Positions 6,034 to 14,212 are shown, counted from the stretch's first letter. The stretch is DNA of 18,164 nucleotides from DATARH01 sp046724035 (GCA_046724035.1 JBKOVT010000189.1:1-18164), one strand, 5' to 3'. A program made the numbers and translations. Notes: generated by a model from the sequence alone, not told the origin.

Positions 6034-7323
6034 ATGCCCGATCCGCTCTCCCTCTCCGTCCGTGATGCCGCTCAGGAGATCGCGGCCGGCCGGCTCACCG
6101 CAGAGGCGCTCACCACCGCCTGCCTTAATCGCATCGCGGCGCGCGAGGCAGTGGTCGGGGCCTGGCACTATCTCGATCGCGACGCGGCGCTCGCCGCGGC
6201 GCGCCAGCGCGACTCCGAGCCGCCGCGCGGCCCGCTGCACGGGGTCCCGATCGCGGTCAAGGATCTGATCGACACCGTCGATATGCCAACCGGCTATGGC
6301 TCGCCGATCTATGAGGGCCACCGCCCGGCCGCCGATGCCGCTTGCGTCGCTTTGGCGCGCGCCGCCGGCGCGATCGTCATCGGCAAAACGGTGACGACCG
6401 AATTCGCCTGCTTCACCGCCGGCAAGACCGCCAATCCGCACAACCCGGCCCACACCCCCGGCGGCTCGTCGAGCGGCTCGGCCGCCGCGGTCGGCGACGG
6501 CATGGTGCCGCTCGCCTTTGGCTCGCAGACCGCCGGATCGACGATCCGCCCGGCGGCCTATTGCGGCTGCATCGGCTACAAGCCGAGCTTTGGCATGATC
6601 CAGCGCGCCGGGGTCAAGGCCTTGGCCGACAGCCTCGACACGATCGGCGTGATGGCGCGCACCGTCGAGGATGCCGCCTTCTTCACCGGCATCATCGCCG
6701 GTCGTCCGGCGCTCCGCGATGTTCGGATGCCCGAGGCCCCGCCGCGCTTCGGCCTTTACCGCACGCCGATGTGGGGGGAGGCCGAGCCAAGCACGATCGC
6801 CGCCCTCGACCGGGCGCGCGGTGCGCTCGAACGCGCCGGCGCCTGGATCGCCGAAATCGTCGTTCCGCCAGAGCACCAGACCCTCACCGCCGCGCAGGGC
6901 ACCGTCATGGGCTTCGAGCTGGTACGGGCGCTCGCCTATGAGCGGCTGAACCACAGCGCCCAATTGTCGCCGCGCCTGGCGCAACTGCTCGATCAAGGCA
7001 TGACGGTCGGGGCCGATGCCTATGACGCCGCGCTCGCCGAGACCGTGGTGGCGCGGGCTCGCCTCGACGCCTTCTTCGGGCCGTGCGACGCGATGCTGGT
7101 GCCCGCCGCGCCCGGCGAGGCGCCGCCGGGGCTCGGCTATACGGGCGACCCTGTCTTCAACCGCATGTGGACCCTGCTCGGCACCCCCTGCCTGACCTTG
7201 CCTGCGGTCTGGGGCGACAGCGGCCTCCCGACCGGCGTCCAGCTGGTCGGCCGGATCGGCGACGATGCCCGGCTGATGGCCGCCGGCCTGTTTCTCGAGC
7301 GCGCCCTGACCGAAACCGCATGA
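6034..7323 (+). CDS. Amidase signature (AS) family hydrolase
   Basis: This 429-residue enzyme contains the whole amidase signature core: VPIAVKD (catalytic Lys76), the glycine/serine stretch TPGGSSSGSAAA (cis-Ser145) and the nucleophile Ser169 in QTAGSTIRP, exactly 24 residues after Ser145 as in fatty acid amide hydrolase numbering. AS enzymes hydrolyse amides or ureas to acid plus ammonia or amine in the cytoplasm. It is not GatA from context: gatC and gatB are absent, and the usual GGS at the nucleophile is AGS here. GGAGG lies about 10 bases before ATG 6034. The stop overlaps the next start (ATGA), so the small downstream gene is coupled. Substrate is unknown; a role in nitrogen scavenging or xenobiotic amide turnover is an inference. 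Confidence 0.92.
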   Translation: MPDPLSLSVRDAAQEIAAGRLTAEALTTACLNRIAAREAVVGAWHYLDRDAALAAARQRDSEPPRGPLHGVPIAVKDLIDTVDMPTGYGSPIYEGHRPAADAACVALARAAGAIVIGKTVTTEFACFTAGKTANPHNPAHTPGGSSSGSAAAVGDGMVPLAFGSQTAGSTIRPAAYCGCIGYKPSFGMIQRAGVKALADSLDTIGVMARTVEDAAFFTGIIAGRPALRDVRMPEAPPRFGLYRTPMWGEAEPSTIAALDRARGALERAGAWIAEIVVPPEHQTLTAAQGTVMGFELVRALAYERLNHSAQLSPRLAQLLDQGMTVGADAYDAALAETVVARARLDAFFGPCDAMLVPAAPGEAPPGLGYTGDPVFNRMWTLLGTPCLTLPAVWGDSGLPTGVQLVGRIGDDARLMAAGLFLERALTETA

Positions 7324-7616
7324 CCCGCCGGCCGGCCATCGGGTTGCTGATTGCCGTGGTGGTCTTCGGCGACTGCGGCGCGTGTAGCCCCTATGCGACC
7401 CTGCCCCAGACCGCCGAGCCCGGGCAGCCCACGGGGCAGCGGGTCGGCATTTGCTACAACAGCTTGCGCAGCAGCCCGGCCCAGCTCCAGGCCGAGGCGC
7501 AGCGCGAATGCCCGCCCGACACCCTAGCCCAGCCGGTCGATACCGATTGGCATATGCAGTATTGCCCGTTGCTGCTGCCGGCCCGCGCCACCTTCGTGTG
7601 CGTCGCGAAGAAGTGA
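7320..7616 (+). CDS. Small cysteine-containing, probably exported protein
   Basis: This 98-residue protein has a basic start (MTRRP) and a hydrophobic stretch (about 6-17) resembling a signal peptide or membrane anchor. The remainder contains CYNSL (Cys45), QRECPPDT (Cys64), QYCPLLLPARATFVC (Cys82 and Cys94). Cys19 and Cys22 near the end of the hydrophobic segment could suggest a lipoprotein, but neither preceding sequence is a good lipobox. Four spaced cysteines in the mature part suggest two disulfides in the periplasm. Proteins with a YNSL and CPLLxPARATF pattern appear as hypothetical proteins in alphaproteobacteria by my recollection. The ATG overlaps the amidase TGA by 4 bases. Function unknown. 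Confidence 0.7.
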   Translation: MTRRPAIGLLIAVVVFGDCGACSPYATLPQTAEPGQPTGQRVGICYNSLRSSPAQLQAEAQRECPPDTLAQPVDTDWHMQYCPLLLPARATFVCVAKK

Positions 7617-7704
7617 GGCGGAGGGCCGCCGGCGCGACACACCGTCCGATGGCGGTAGCCCGCCTATATGTTATCGTCCAGGTTCCCTTGGCGGCGGCCG
7701 CACG

Positions 7705-8910
7705 ATGGATTTCGACGATTTCTTCAAAGCGCGGATAGACGCGCTCCACGCCGAGGGGCGGTATCGCGTTTTCGCCGATCTCGAACGGCGCTGCGGCTCC
7801 TTTCCGCGCGCTTATGATCATCGTATCGGCGCCGAGGTCACCGTCTGGTGCTCGAACGACTATCTCGGGATGGGGCAGCACCCCAAGGTGCTGGCGGCGA
7901 TGGCGGAGGAGCTTCGCGGCTCCGGAGCCGGGGCGGGGGGTACCCGGAACATCTCGGGCACTAGCCACGCGCATGTCTTGCTCGAACGCGAGCTTGCGGC
8001 GCTGCACGGCTCCGAGGCGGCTCTGGTGTTCACCTCGGGCTTTGTCGCCAACGAGGCGGCATTGTCGACCTTGGCCGCCAGCATGCCCGGCATGGTCGTC
8101 CTGTCCGATCAGATGAACCACGCCTCGATGATCGCTGGCATCCGCCACAGCGGCGCCGAGAAGCTGATCTTCCGCCACAACGATGCCGATGATCTGGCCC
8201 GCTTGCTCGCGAGTCTGCCGGCCGACCGGCCGAAGCTCGTCTGCTTCGAGTCGGTCTATTCGATGGACGGCGATATCGCCCCGATCGCCGAATTGTGCGA
8301 CGTCGCAGAGCGCTTCGGCGCGATGACCTATCTCGACGAGGTGCATGCGGTCGGGCTCTACGGGCCGCATGGCGGCGGTATCGCCGAGCGGGACGGTGTC
8401 GCGCACCGCCTGACCGTCATCCAGGGGACGCTTGCCAAGGCGTTCGGCGTGATGGGCGGCTATGTCGCGGGTTCGGCGCTGATGTGCGATTTTCTGCGGG
8501 GCCACGCGCCCGGTTTTATCTTCACCAGCGCAATGCCGCCATTATTGGCGGCCGGCGCCCGCGCCGCGGTGCGCCATCTGCGCGAGAGCCAAAGCGAGCG
8601 GGCCGCGCATCAGGAGCGTGTCGCAACGGTCAAGCGCCGCCTCGCGGAGGCGGGGCTGCCGGTCAAGCCAAACCAGAGCCATATCGTCCCGGTCATGGTC
8701 GGCGACGCAGCGGCGTGCCGGCTGGCTTCCGACCTTCTGTTGCGCGAGCACCAGATCTACGTCCAGCCGATCAATTATCCGACCGTGCCGCGCGGCACGG
8801 AGCGGCTGCGGCTGACCCCCACGCCGCTCCACAGCGATGCCGATATCGGCCATCTGGTCGAGGCGCTTGCCGAGGTGTGGCGGCAACTCGACCTGCGCAA
8901 AGTCGCCTGA
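7705..8910 (+). CDS. hemA: 5-aminolevulinate synthase
   Basis: This 401-residue PLP enzyme condenses glycine with succinyl-CoA to 5-aminolevulinate, the first step of heme and tetrapyrrole synthesis in alphaproteobacteria. It matches Rhodobacter ALAS along its length: MDFDDFFKARIDALHAEGRY start, WCSNDYLGMGQHP (48-60), GGTRNISGT (78-86, which separates ALAS from KBL and BioF relatives), NHASMI, FESVYSMDGD (181-190), DEVHAVGLYGP with PLP-pyridine Asp211, Lys245 as Schiff-base lysine in GTLAKAFG, and QPINYPTVPRGTERLR near the C-terminus. Two positions differ from the Rhodobacter form (WCGND to WCSND, TLGKA to TLAKA). Spacing from the upstream gene is 88 bases, with only a weak ribosome site, so it may have its own promoter. 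No other heme genes are adjacent. Confidence 0.95.
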   Translation: MDFDDFFKARIDALHAEGRYRVFADLERRCGSFPRAYDHRIGAEVTVWCSNDYLGMGQHPKVLAAMAEELRGSGAGAGGTRNISGTSHAHVLLERELAALHGSEAALVFTSGFVANEAALSTLAASMPGMVVLSDQMNHASMIAGIRHSGAEKLIFRHNDADDLARLLASLPADRPKLVCFESVYSMDGDIAPIAELCDVAERFGAMTYLDEVHAVGLYGPHGGGIAERDGVAHRLTVIQGTLAKAFGVMGGYVAGSALMCDFLRGHAPGFIFTSAMPPLLAAGARAAVRHLRESQSERAAHQERVATVKRRLAEAGLPVKPNQSHIVPVMVGDAAACRLASDLLLREHQIYVQPINYPTVPRGTERLRLTPTPLHSDADIGHLVEALAEVWRQLDLRKVA

Positions 8911-8991
8911 GCGCTGCGCTCTCTCCGCATCCAGACTCGGTTCCGCTGGTTCTGGTCACGTCTGTCGCCGACTACAAGGGCGGCGTCTTGG

Positions 8992-9855
8992 ATGCTGATT
9001 GGCGGCTTTTGCGCCGTCATGATGAATGTGCTGATCCGGTTTGCAGCATACCGGCTGCATCCGTTCGAAGTGACGTTCTTCCGTTGCCTGTTCAGCCTGT
9101 TTGTGATGCTGCCGTTCATCATCCGGTCCGGCCCGAGCATCCTTGCGACACCCAAGGTCGGCTTCTACACATTACGAGCGGTCGTTGGCCTCATCTCGAT
9201 GCTGAGCTGGTTTTACGGCATCACGATTGTGCCGCTCGCGACCGCGACCGCCGTCAATTTCACGGCACCGCTCTTCGCGACGATGGCCGCGGCATTGGTG
9301 CTGCACGAGGATGTCCGGCTGCGCCGCTGGGCGGCGGTCGTGATCGGCTTTCTCGGCGTCCTCGTCATCATGCGCCCCGGGCGCGAGTCGCTCGATGCGA
9401 TGCTGCTCTTGATCCTGCTCTCGGCCGCCAGCTCGGCGATGAACAACATCACCGTCAAATATCTCGTGCGCACCGAGCGCCCGAACACGATCGTCGCATT
9501 GTTCTCGGTCTATCTGACGCCGCTGTCGCTGATCCCGGCGCTCTTTGTCTGGGAGTGGCCGGATCTGAAAAGCCTCGGTGCGCTGATCGGTCTCGGCATC
9601 ATCGGCACCTTGGCGCATCTCTCGGTCGCGCGCGCCTATCTGGCGGCCGATGCGAGCGCCTGCGCGCCCTATGAATTCGTGCGGCTGCCCTATGCCGCGC
9701 TGATCGGCTATCTGTTGTTCGGCGAGGTCAGCGACGGCTGGACCTGGGTCGGCGCCGCGATCATCGCCGGCGCGGCGATCTATGTCGCGCATCGCGAGGC
9801 GAAGCTCGCGCGTCTCGGGCGCACGGTGCCGGTCGCGCGTCCGGCGGTGCGTTGA
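8992..9855 (+). CDS. EamA/DMT-superfamily transporter
   Basis: This 287-residue, very hydrophobic protein has two EamA-type halves, about ten predicted membrane helices and the typical signatures ATATAVNFTAPLFATMAAAL at the end of the first half, LHEDVRLRRWAAVVIGFLGV between halves, and YEFVRLPYAALIGYLLFGE in the second half. The superfamily exports or imports amino acids, metabolites or drugs across the inner membrane; the substrate cannot be inferred. ATG 8992 is the first ATG/GTG/TTG in this frame after the hemA stop, and AAGGG lies about 11 bases upstream; the first helix starts immediately, so a short N-terminus or an unusual CTG start is conceivable. It is followed after 25 bases by a dehydrogenase. 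Confidence 0.9.
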   Translation: MLIGGFCAVMMNVLIRFAAYRLHPFEVTFFRCLFSLFVMLPFIIRSGPSILATPKVGFYTLRAVVGLISMLSWFYGITIVPLATATAVNFTAPLFATMAAALVLHEDVRLRRWAAVVIGFLGVLVIMRPGRESLDAMLLLILLSAASSAMNNITVKYLVRTERPNTIVALFSVYLTPLSLIPALFVWEWPDLKSLGALIGLGIIGTLAHLSVARAYLAADASACAPYEFVRLPYAALIGYLLFGEVSDGWTWVGAAIIAGAAIYVAHREAKLARLGRTVPVARPAVR

Positions 9856-9880
9856 TGCGCTCGGATGAGAGGAGCAAGCA

Positions 9881-10642
9881 ATGGACATCTCTGGTCATGC
9901 GGTACTGATCAGCGGCGGCGGCTCGGGGCTTGGCCGCGCGACCGCGCAAGCCTTGGCTGAGGCCGGTGCGCGCGTCGCGGTGCTCGATATCAACGAGGCC
10001 GCCGCGGCCGCCGTCGCAAAGGAGACCGGCGGTCTGGCGATCCGCTGCGATGTGACGAACGCCGTCGATGCCGAGAAGGCGGTGGCCGCGGCGCGCGACC
10101 GGCACGGGCCGGCGCGTCTTGCCGTCGCCTGCGCCGGCATCGGCACCGCTGGCCGCATCGTCGGGCGCGATGGGCCGCTGGCGCTCGACGAATTCCGCCG
10201 CACGGTCGAGGTCAATCTGATCGGCAGCTTCAACCTGCTGCGCCTCGCCGCCGCCGACATGACCAATCTCGACCCGCTCGCGGACGGCGAGCGCGGCCTT
10301 ATCGTGCTGACCGCGTCGGTGGCGGCATTCGAAGGCCAGATCGGCCAGGCGGCCTATGCCGCCTCAAAGGGAGGCATCGTCGGCCTGACCCTGCCGGCGG
10401 CGCGCGAATTGGCGCGGTATGGCGTGCGGGTGGTGGCGATCGCCCCCGGCATTTTCGCGACGCCGATGCTCGCCGGTCTGCCGCAGAATGTGCAGGATAG
10501 CCTCGCCGCCAGCGTGCCGTTCCCGGCACGCCTCGGGCGTCCCGAAGAATACGCTCAGACCGTGCTTGACCTCTGCCGCAACCTCATGATCAACGGCTCG
10601 GTCATCCGCCTCGACGGCGCGCTCCGGATGGCGCCGCGCTAG
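9881..10642 (+). CDS. Short-chain dehydrogenase, HSD10 / 3-hydroxyacyl-CoA dehydrogenase type-2-like
   Basis: This 253-residue SDR has the NAD-binding loop SGGGSGLG (11-18), an acidic residue after strand 2 (LDIN, Asp36) favouring NAD over NADP, CAGIGTAGRIVGRDGPL (84-100), and the catalytic set Ser146, Tyr159 (YAASK) and Lys163. The segments AGIGTAGR, ASVAAFEGQIGQAAYAASKG and APGIFATPML are those of the HSD17B10 branch, which oxidises L-3-hydroxyacyl-CoA esters including short branched-chain ones. AGGAG sits 7 bases before the ATG. It lies 25 bases after the transporter and is probably cotranscribed with it. An acyl-CoA substrate agrees with the CoA-transferase, crotonase and racemase genes nearby, but the exact substrate is an inference. 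Confidence 0.92.
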   Translation: MDISGHAVLISGGGSGLGRATAQALAEAGARVAVLDINEAAAAAVAKETGGLAIRCDVTNAVDAEKAVAAARDRHGPARLAVACAGIGTAGRIVGRDGPLALDEFRRTVEVNLIGSFNLLRLAAADMTNLDPLADGERGLIVLTASVAAFEGQIGQAAYAASKGGIVGLTLPAARELARYGVRVVAIAPGIFATPMLAGLPQNVQDSLAASVPFPARLGRPEEYAQTVLDLCRNLMINGSVIRLDGALRMAPR

Positions 10643-10666
10643 AGTCGCTCTGTTAGGGGCGCCCCG

Positions 10667-11254
10667 TTACGCCTCGCGGTGGCGCAGCTCGTTATTCACC
10701 CGGCGGTCGCCGGCGAGCCAGCGCTGCAATTCGCTATGCGCGTCGGCGCGGCGAAGGGAATCGATCTCGGCGACATCCGGCGGATCGCAGGTGAATTCGA
10801 GGATCATGCCGTCCGGCGAATTGGTGTAGATCGACTTGCAATAGCCGTGATCGGTCTCGCGGAACTTCTCGCCGGCGGCATTGAGCCGCGTCTTCAGCTC
10901 GTCATAAGTCTCGTCGCTGACCTTCAGCGCGATATGGTAGTGGCTGCGGACCTGGGGCGGTTCTTTCGCCTGCGTCAGTTCGTACATCTCCGGATCGGCG
11001 AACTGAAAGAAGGCCAGCGCACCTCCGTCCTTAAGCCCGAAGAAAGTGTGGCAGAACTCGATCTCGCGGCCGAGATCGGCCCGATAGGTCTTCTCGCACC
11101 AGGTCGCGACGAGCGGGATGCCAAGGAGGTCTTCGAGAAACCGCCGGTTCGCCTCATGGTCTTTGACAACATACGCGTTGTGGTGCAGGCGCAGCGGCAG
11201 CTCGCCCAACAGCGTCGCCCGGGTCTGCGTCCTCGGGGCCTCGATCGTATCCAT
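10667..11254 (-). CDS. VOC (glyoxalase/bleomycin resistance/extradiol dioxygenase) family protein
   Basis: This 195-residue protein has two VOC half-domains: HHNAYVVKDHEANRRFLEDL (24-43), SHYHIALKVSDETYDELKTR (104-123), and NSPDGMILEFTCDPPD (145-160). His25, His107 and Glu153 occupy the usual metal-ligand places, which fits an Fe/Mn-dependent dioxygenase or lyase rather than a metal-free binding protein. ATG 11254 follows GGGAGG; an in-frame ATG 24 codons upstream lacks a site. The gene diverges from a flavin-dependent oxidoreductase and converges on the SDR with 24 bases between stops. The ring-cleavage or other substrate is unknown. Confidence 0.88.
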   Translation of the reverse strand: MDTIEAPRTQTRATLLGELPLRLHHNAYVVKDHEANRRFLEDLLGIPLVATWCEKTYRADLGREIEFCHTFFGLKDGGALAFFQFADPEMYELTQAKEPPQVRSHYHIALKVSDETYDELKTRLNAAGEKFRETDHGYCKSIYTNSPDGMILEFTCDPPDVAEIDSLRRADAHSELQRWLAGDRRVNNELRHREA

Positions 11255-11353
11255 TTCGACCTCCCTTCTCAGCCGCGTTGACGCGCGGCCCGGTGCTTTC
11301 CAAGCTGCGCGCGAGGATAGGTCCACGTCCCGTCACCCGCAAGGAGCCACGCT

Positions 11354-12334
11354 ATGGCGCTGCCGCTCGACGATCGGCTCAGCATCGGGATCCAGAACAT
11401 CCACCGCCGCACCGAGCCCGCCACTGCGCCCTGGCAGCCGACAATCGACGAGATGCAGGCGTTGGTCCGGCTTGTCGATGATTGCCGCTACGACTCGCTG
11501 TGGGTCGGCGACCACATCGCCTTCGCCGTTGCGATCTTCGATCCGCTTCTGCAACTGGCGCAGGCAGCCGTCGTCAGCCGGCGCTTGAAGCTCGGCACCA
11601 ATGTCTACCTCGTGCCATTGCGTCATCCCGTGCCGATCGCGAAGCAGGCCGCGACGCTGGATCACCTCAGCGAGGGGCGGCTGATTTTCGGTGTCGGAGT
11701 CGGCGGGGAGTTCCCGAAGGAATTCGAGGCCTGCGGCGTGCCCTTGGGCGAGCGCGGCGCGCGCCTCTCGGCCGCGATCCCGCTCTTGCGCCAGCTGTGG
11801 CGCGGCGAGCCGGTGAGCTATAGCGGCCGCTATTTCGGCGCCTTTTCAGAAGTGTCGATGCAGCCGCCAGCGCGCCAGCCCGGCGGACCGCCGATTTGGG
11901 TTGGCGGCCGCGCCGATGCGGCGCTCGCCCGCGCCGGTCGTCTCGCCGATGGCTGGATCTCCTATGTCGTGACGCCGGAGACCTATCGCGCCGGTCTCGA
12001 AACGATCGCCGCCGCGGCCGAAGCGGCCGGCCGCCGGATCGACCATTTCGGCACCGGCCATCTGCTGTTCGCTCGGCTCGACGCGAGCTACGAGCAGGCG
12101 CTCGACGCCGCTGCCGCGACATTGAGCCACCGTTACGCGATGGATTTCCGCCGCGCCGCCGAGCGCTATGCCGCGCTCGGCCGTCCCGAGCAGGTCGCCG
12201 AGCGCATCCGCGCTTTCCACGATTCCGGCGTGCGCCATCTCGTTCTCGATCTGGTCGGCCCTTACGAGGAGCGCCCGAAGCAGATCGAAACCTTCGCTAG
12301 AGACGTGCTGCCGCTCGTCGCCGATCTGCGCTAG
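11354..12334 (+). CDS. LLM-class flavin-dependent oxidoreductase
   Basis: This 326-residue protein is a luciferase-like monooxygenase TIM barrel: YDSLWVGDHIAF (46-57), LGTNVYLVPLRHPVPIAKQA (80-99), TLDHLSEGRLIFGVGVGGEF (101-120), PIWVGGRADAALARAGRLAD in the central part, and GRPEQVAERIRAFHDSGVRH near the C-terminus. Members use FMNH2 or F420 to oxidise aldehydes, ketones, alkanesulfonates or amines, or as F420 dehydrogenases; the sequence alone does not decide. AAGGAG lies 8 bases before the ATG. The gene diverges from the VOC gene, and its stop is one base from the stop of the convergent racemase. No flavin reductase is visible in the window. Confidence 0.92.
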   Translation: MALPLDDRLSIGIQNIHRRTEPATAPWQPTIDEMQALVRLVDDCRYDSLWVGDHIAFAVAIFDPLLQLAQAAVVSRRLKLGTNVYLVPLRHPVPIAKQAATLDHLSEGRLIFGVGVGGEFPKEFEACGVPLGERGARLSAAIPLLRQLWRGEPVSYSGRYFGAFSEVSMQPPARQPGGPPIWVGGRADAALARAGRLADGWISYVVTPETYRAGLETIAAAAEAAGRRIDHFGTGHLLFARLDASYEQALDAAAATLSHRYAMDFRRAAERYAALGRPEQVAERIRAFHDSGVRHLVLDLVGPYEERPKQIETFARDVLPLVADLR

Positions 12335-12335
12335 G

Positions 12336-13496
12336 TCACTCGGCCGAGGCGACCGCGCCGGAGCGGTGCAGTTCGGCGATCTCGCCGGCGGAAAAGCCCC
12401 AATCGCGCAATACCGCATCGGTGTGCTCGCCGACCCGAGCCGGCGGGCGCTGCACCCGGGTCGGCGTGCCGAGAAAGCGTGGCGCCGGCCCCGGCTGCGG
12501 AATGCCCTCGATTTCGACAAAGCTCTCCCGGTGCACATTGTGCGGGTGTTTCAGCGCCTCGGACATGCGCAGGACCGGCGCGAAGCAGATGTCGGTCTCT
12601 TGCATGATCTCGACCCATTCGGCGCGTGTCTTCGTCTTGAAGATGCGCGTCAGCCGCTCCTGCATCCCCGGCCATTCTGCGCGGTCGGTCTGCGGCGGCA
12701 GGTCTTCGCCTTCGAGCCCCGTGTGCTTCAGCAATAGCGCATAGAATTGCGGCTCGATCGCGCCAATCGCGACGTGCTCGCCGTCCCTGGTCTCATACAC
12801 GTGATAATAGTGCGCGCCGCCATCGGTGCGGTTCGCGCCGCGCTCCTCTTTCCACGCGCCCGAAGCGAGCGCGCCATACATCATCATCATCAGCGAGGCG
12901 GAGCCCTCGACCATCGAGCAGTCGATGACCTGTCCCCGTCCGGTCGAGCGCGCGCTGATGATGCCGGCCAAAACACCCATCGCGAGATAGAGCGCCCCAC
13001 CGCCGAAATCGCCGACCAGGTTCAAGGGCGGGACCGGCGGCCCGCCGGCTTCGCCGATCGTGTGCAACACGCCCGACAATGCGATATAGTTGATGTCGTG
13101 GCCGGCGATATGCGCGATCGGGCCGTCCTGGCCCCAGCCGGTCATGCGGCCATAGACTAGCTTCGGGTTGCGCGCGAGGCAGAGATCGGGTCCGAGCCCC
13201 AGCCGCTCCATGACCCCCGGCCGGAAGCCTTCCAGGAGCGCGTCCGCCTGGTCGATCAGGCGCAAGATAGCGTCCACCGCTGCAGGGTTTTTCAGATCGA
13301 CCGCGATGTTGCGGCGGCCGCGCGACAACAGGTTGTAGCGCGCATCGTTGCCGTCGCGGTCGGTGTCCTGTCCGACGATCGCGGCGCGGTCGACCCGGAT
13401 GACTTCCGCTCCCATGTCCGACAGCAGCATCGCGCAGAACGGCCCCGGCCCGATGCCGGCCAGCTCGACAATCCGGATCCCTTCCAGTGGTCCCAT
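12336..13496 (-). CDS. Alpha-methylacyl-CoA racemase (CaiB/BaiF family)
   Basis: This 386-residue enzyme opens MGPLEGIRIVELAGIGPGPF, the typical alpha-methylacyl-CoA racemase N-terminus. The catalytic residues known from the Mycobacterium tuberculosis enzyme (His126, Asp156, Glu241, with Asn152) all appear at a constant offset of +7: His133 in AGHDINYIA, Asp163 in VGDFGGG, Glu248 in GAIEPQF, and Asn159. It should invert the alpha-methyl centre of branched acyl-CoA esters so that beta-oxidation can proceed. The C-terminal GEHTDAVLRDWGFS is also usual for the family. The ATG at 13496 is chosen by homology. It converges with the flavin oxidoreductase with one base between stop codons, and is followed upstream by the TetR gene on the same strand, 69 bases away. 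Confidence 0.93.
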   Translation of the reverse strand: MGPLEGIRIVELAGIGPGPFCAMLLSDMGAEVIRVDRAAIVGQDTDRDGNDARYNLLSRGRRNIAVDLKNPAAVDAILRLIDQADALLEGFRPGVMERLGLGPDLCLARNPKLVYGRMTGWGQDGPIAHIAGHDINYIALSGVLHTIGEAGGPPVPPLNLVGDFGGGALYLAMGVLAGIISARSTGRGQVIDCSMVEGSASLMMMMYGALASGAWKEERGANRTDGGAHYYHVYETRDGEHVAIGAIEPQFYALLLKHTGLEGEDLPPQTDRAEWPGMQERLTRIFKTKTRAEWVEIMQETDICFAPVLRMSEALKHPHNVHRESFVEIEGIPQPGPAPRFLGTPTRVQRPPARVGEHTDAVLRDWGFSAGEIAELHRSGAVASAE

Positions 13497-13565
13497 CGAT
13501 GTCCTCGCTCGATTTGCGCCTTTTGTGTCACCGCCGGCGCGGCGACGCAATCTTGCGCCGCTGAG

Positions 13566-14183
13566 CTAGCAGCCGAAGGCGCGCAGGAAGGTCGCGACCG
13601 CATTGCCGGCCGCGGCGGTCAAATCGGCCGCATCCTCGGGGCTCTCGATATCGAACAGCCGGCGCAGATGGATCTCGCCCCGCACCAGCGAGCTGAACTG
13701 CTCCGCCGCAAGCCGCACGTCGCCAAGCTTCAGCGAGCCGGCTTCGACGGCGCGGCGCAGAAATCCTTCGATCTGCTGGCGGTTCCGCTCGGGCCCTGCT
13801 TGCCAGAACACATCGCCCAGGGCGGGGAAGCGGGTGACTTCGCCGATGATAATTCGGTTGACCGCGACCGCCTCGGGCGACAGCACGAGGTCGAGAAAGC
13901 GGCGGGCAATCGTGTTGAGCGAGGCTTCGATATCGCGCGGATCGAGTTCGAGCGCTGAAAATCCGGCGAACCGCTCTTCGGCGACATCGGCGACGACCGC
14001 GCCGAACAGATCCTCTTTGCTGCCGAAATGGGCGTAGACCGTGGCTTTGGAGACGCCGGCCTCCCGGGCGATCGCATCCATCGAGACTGCCCCGAAGCCG
14101 GCCGCGAGAAAGGCCCGCCTGGCGCCCCGCAAAACCAGGGCGGCCTTGCCGACGGCCTCCTCTCGCATATCCGGCATGCTCAT
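13566..14183 (-). CDS. TetR/AcrR-family repressor
   Basis: This 205-residue regulator has an N-terminal TetR helix-turn-helix (about 33-60; VSMDAIAREAGVSKATVYAH, then FGSKEDLF) and an all-helical ligand domain of the AefR-like C-terminal type (RIIIGEVTRFPALGDVFWQ). ATG 14183 is preceded by AAGGAAG at 9-10 bases; a TTG at 14207 is in frame but unlikely. It diverges from an EmrA/EmrB-type efflux operon with about 100 bases between, the classic layout of a repressor controlling both itself and a pump and released by the pump substrate. The palindrome at 14251-14273 is the likely binding site. It could also affect the racemase gene downstream on the same strand. Confidence 0.93.
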   Translation of the reverse strand: MSMPDMREEAVGKAALVLRGARRAFLAAGFGAVSMDAIAREAGVSKATVYAHFGSKEDLFGAVVADVAEERFAGFSALELDPRDIEASLNTIARRFLDLVLSPEAVAVNRIIIGEVTRFPALGDVFWQAGPERNRQQIEGFLRRAVEAGSLKLGDVRLAAEQFSSLVRGEIHLRRLFDIESPEDAADLTAAAGNAVATFLRAFGC

Positions 14184-14212
14184 CGGATGAGCTTCCTTTT
14201 TGGGCAATTCGG

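Noticed and set aside
7617..7630. GGCGG/CCGCC hairpin after the Cys-rich gene as terminator
   Set aside because: The stem is only 5 bp, has no U-run and similar short matches are expected by chance in such G+C-rich DNA.
5884..8505. Open frame of 873 codons on the minus strand
   Set aside because: It runs antisense to the amidase, the small Cys-rich gene and hemA, which have clear family motifs; its translation is low-complexity Arg/Gly/Ala-rich, as expected for shadow frames in G+C-rich DNA.
7705..8910. ALAS as part of a C5N-unit (aminohydroxycyclopentenone) natural product pathway
   Set aside because: The acyl-CoA ligase and amide synthetase that accompany such cyclising ALAS enzymes are absent, so a heme role is simpler.
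10656..10665. GGGGCGCCCC as terminator between the convergent SDR and VOC genes
   Set aside because: The palindrome has no loop and only 5 bp per arm, so it cannot form a stable hairpin as it stands.
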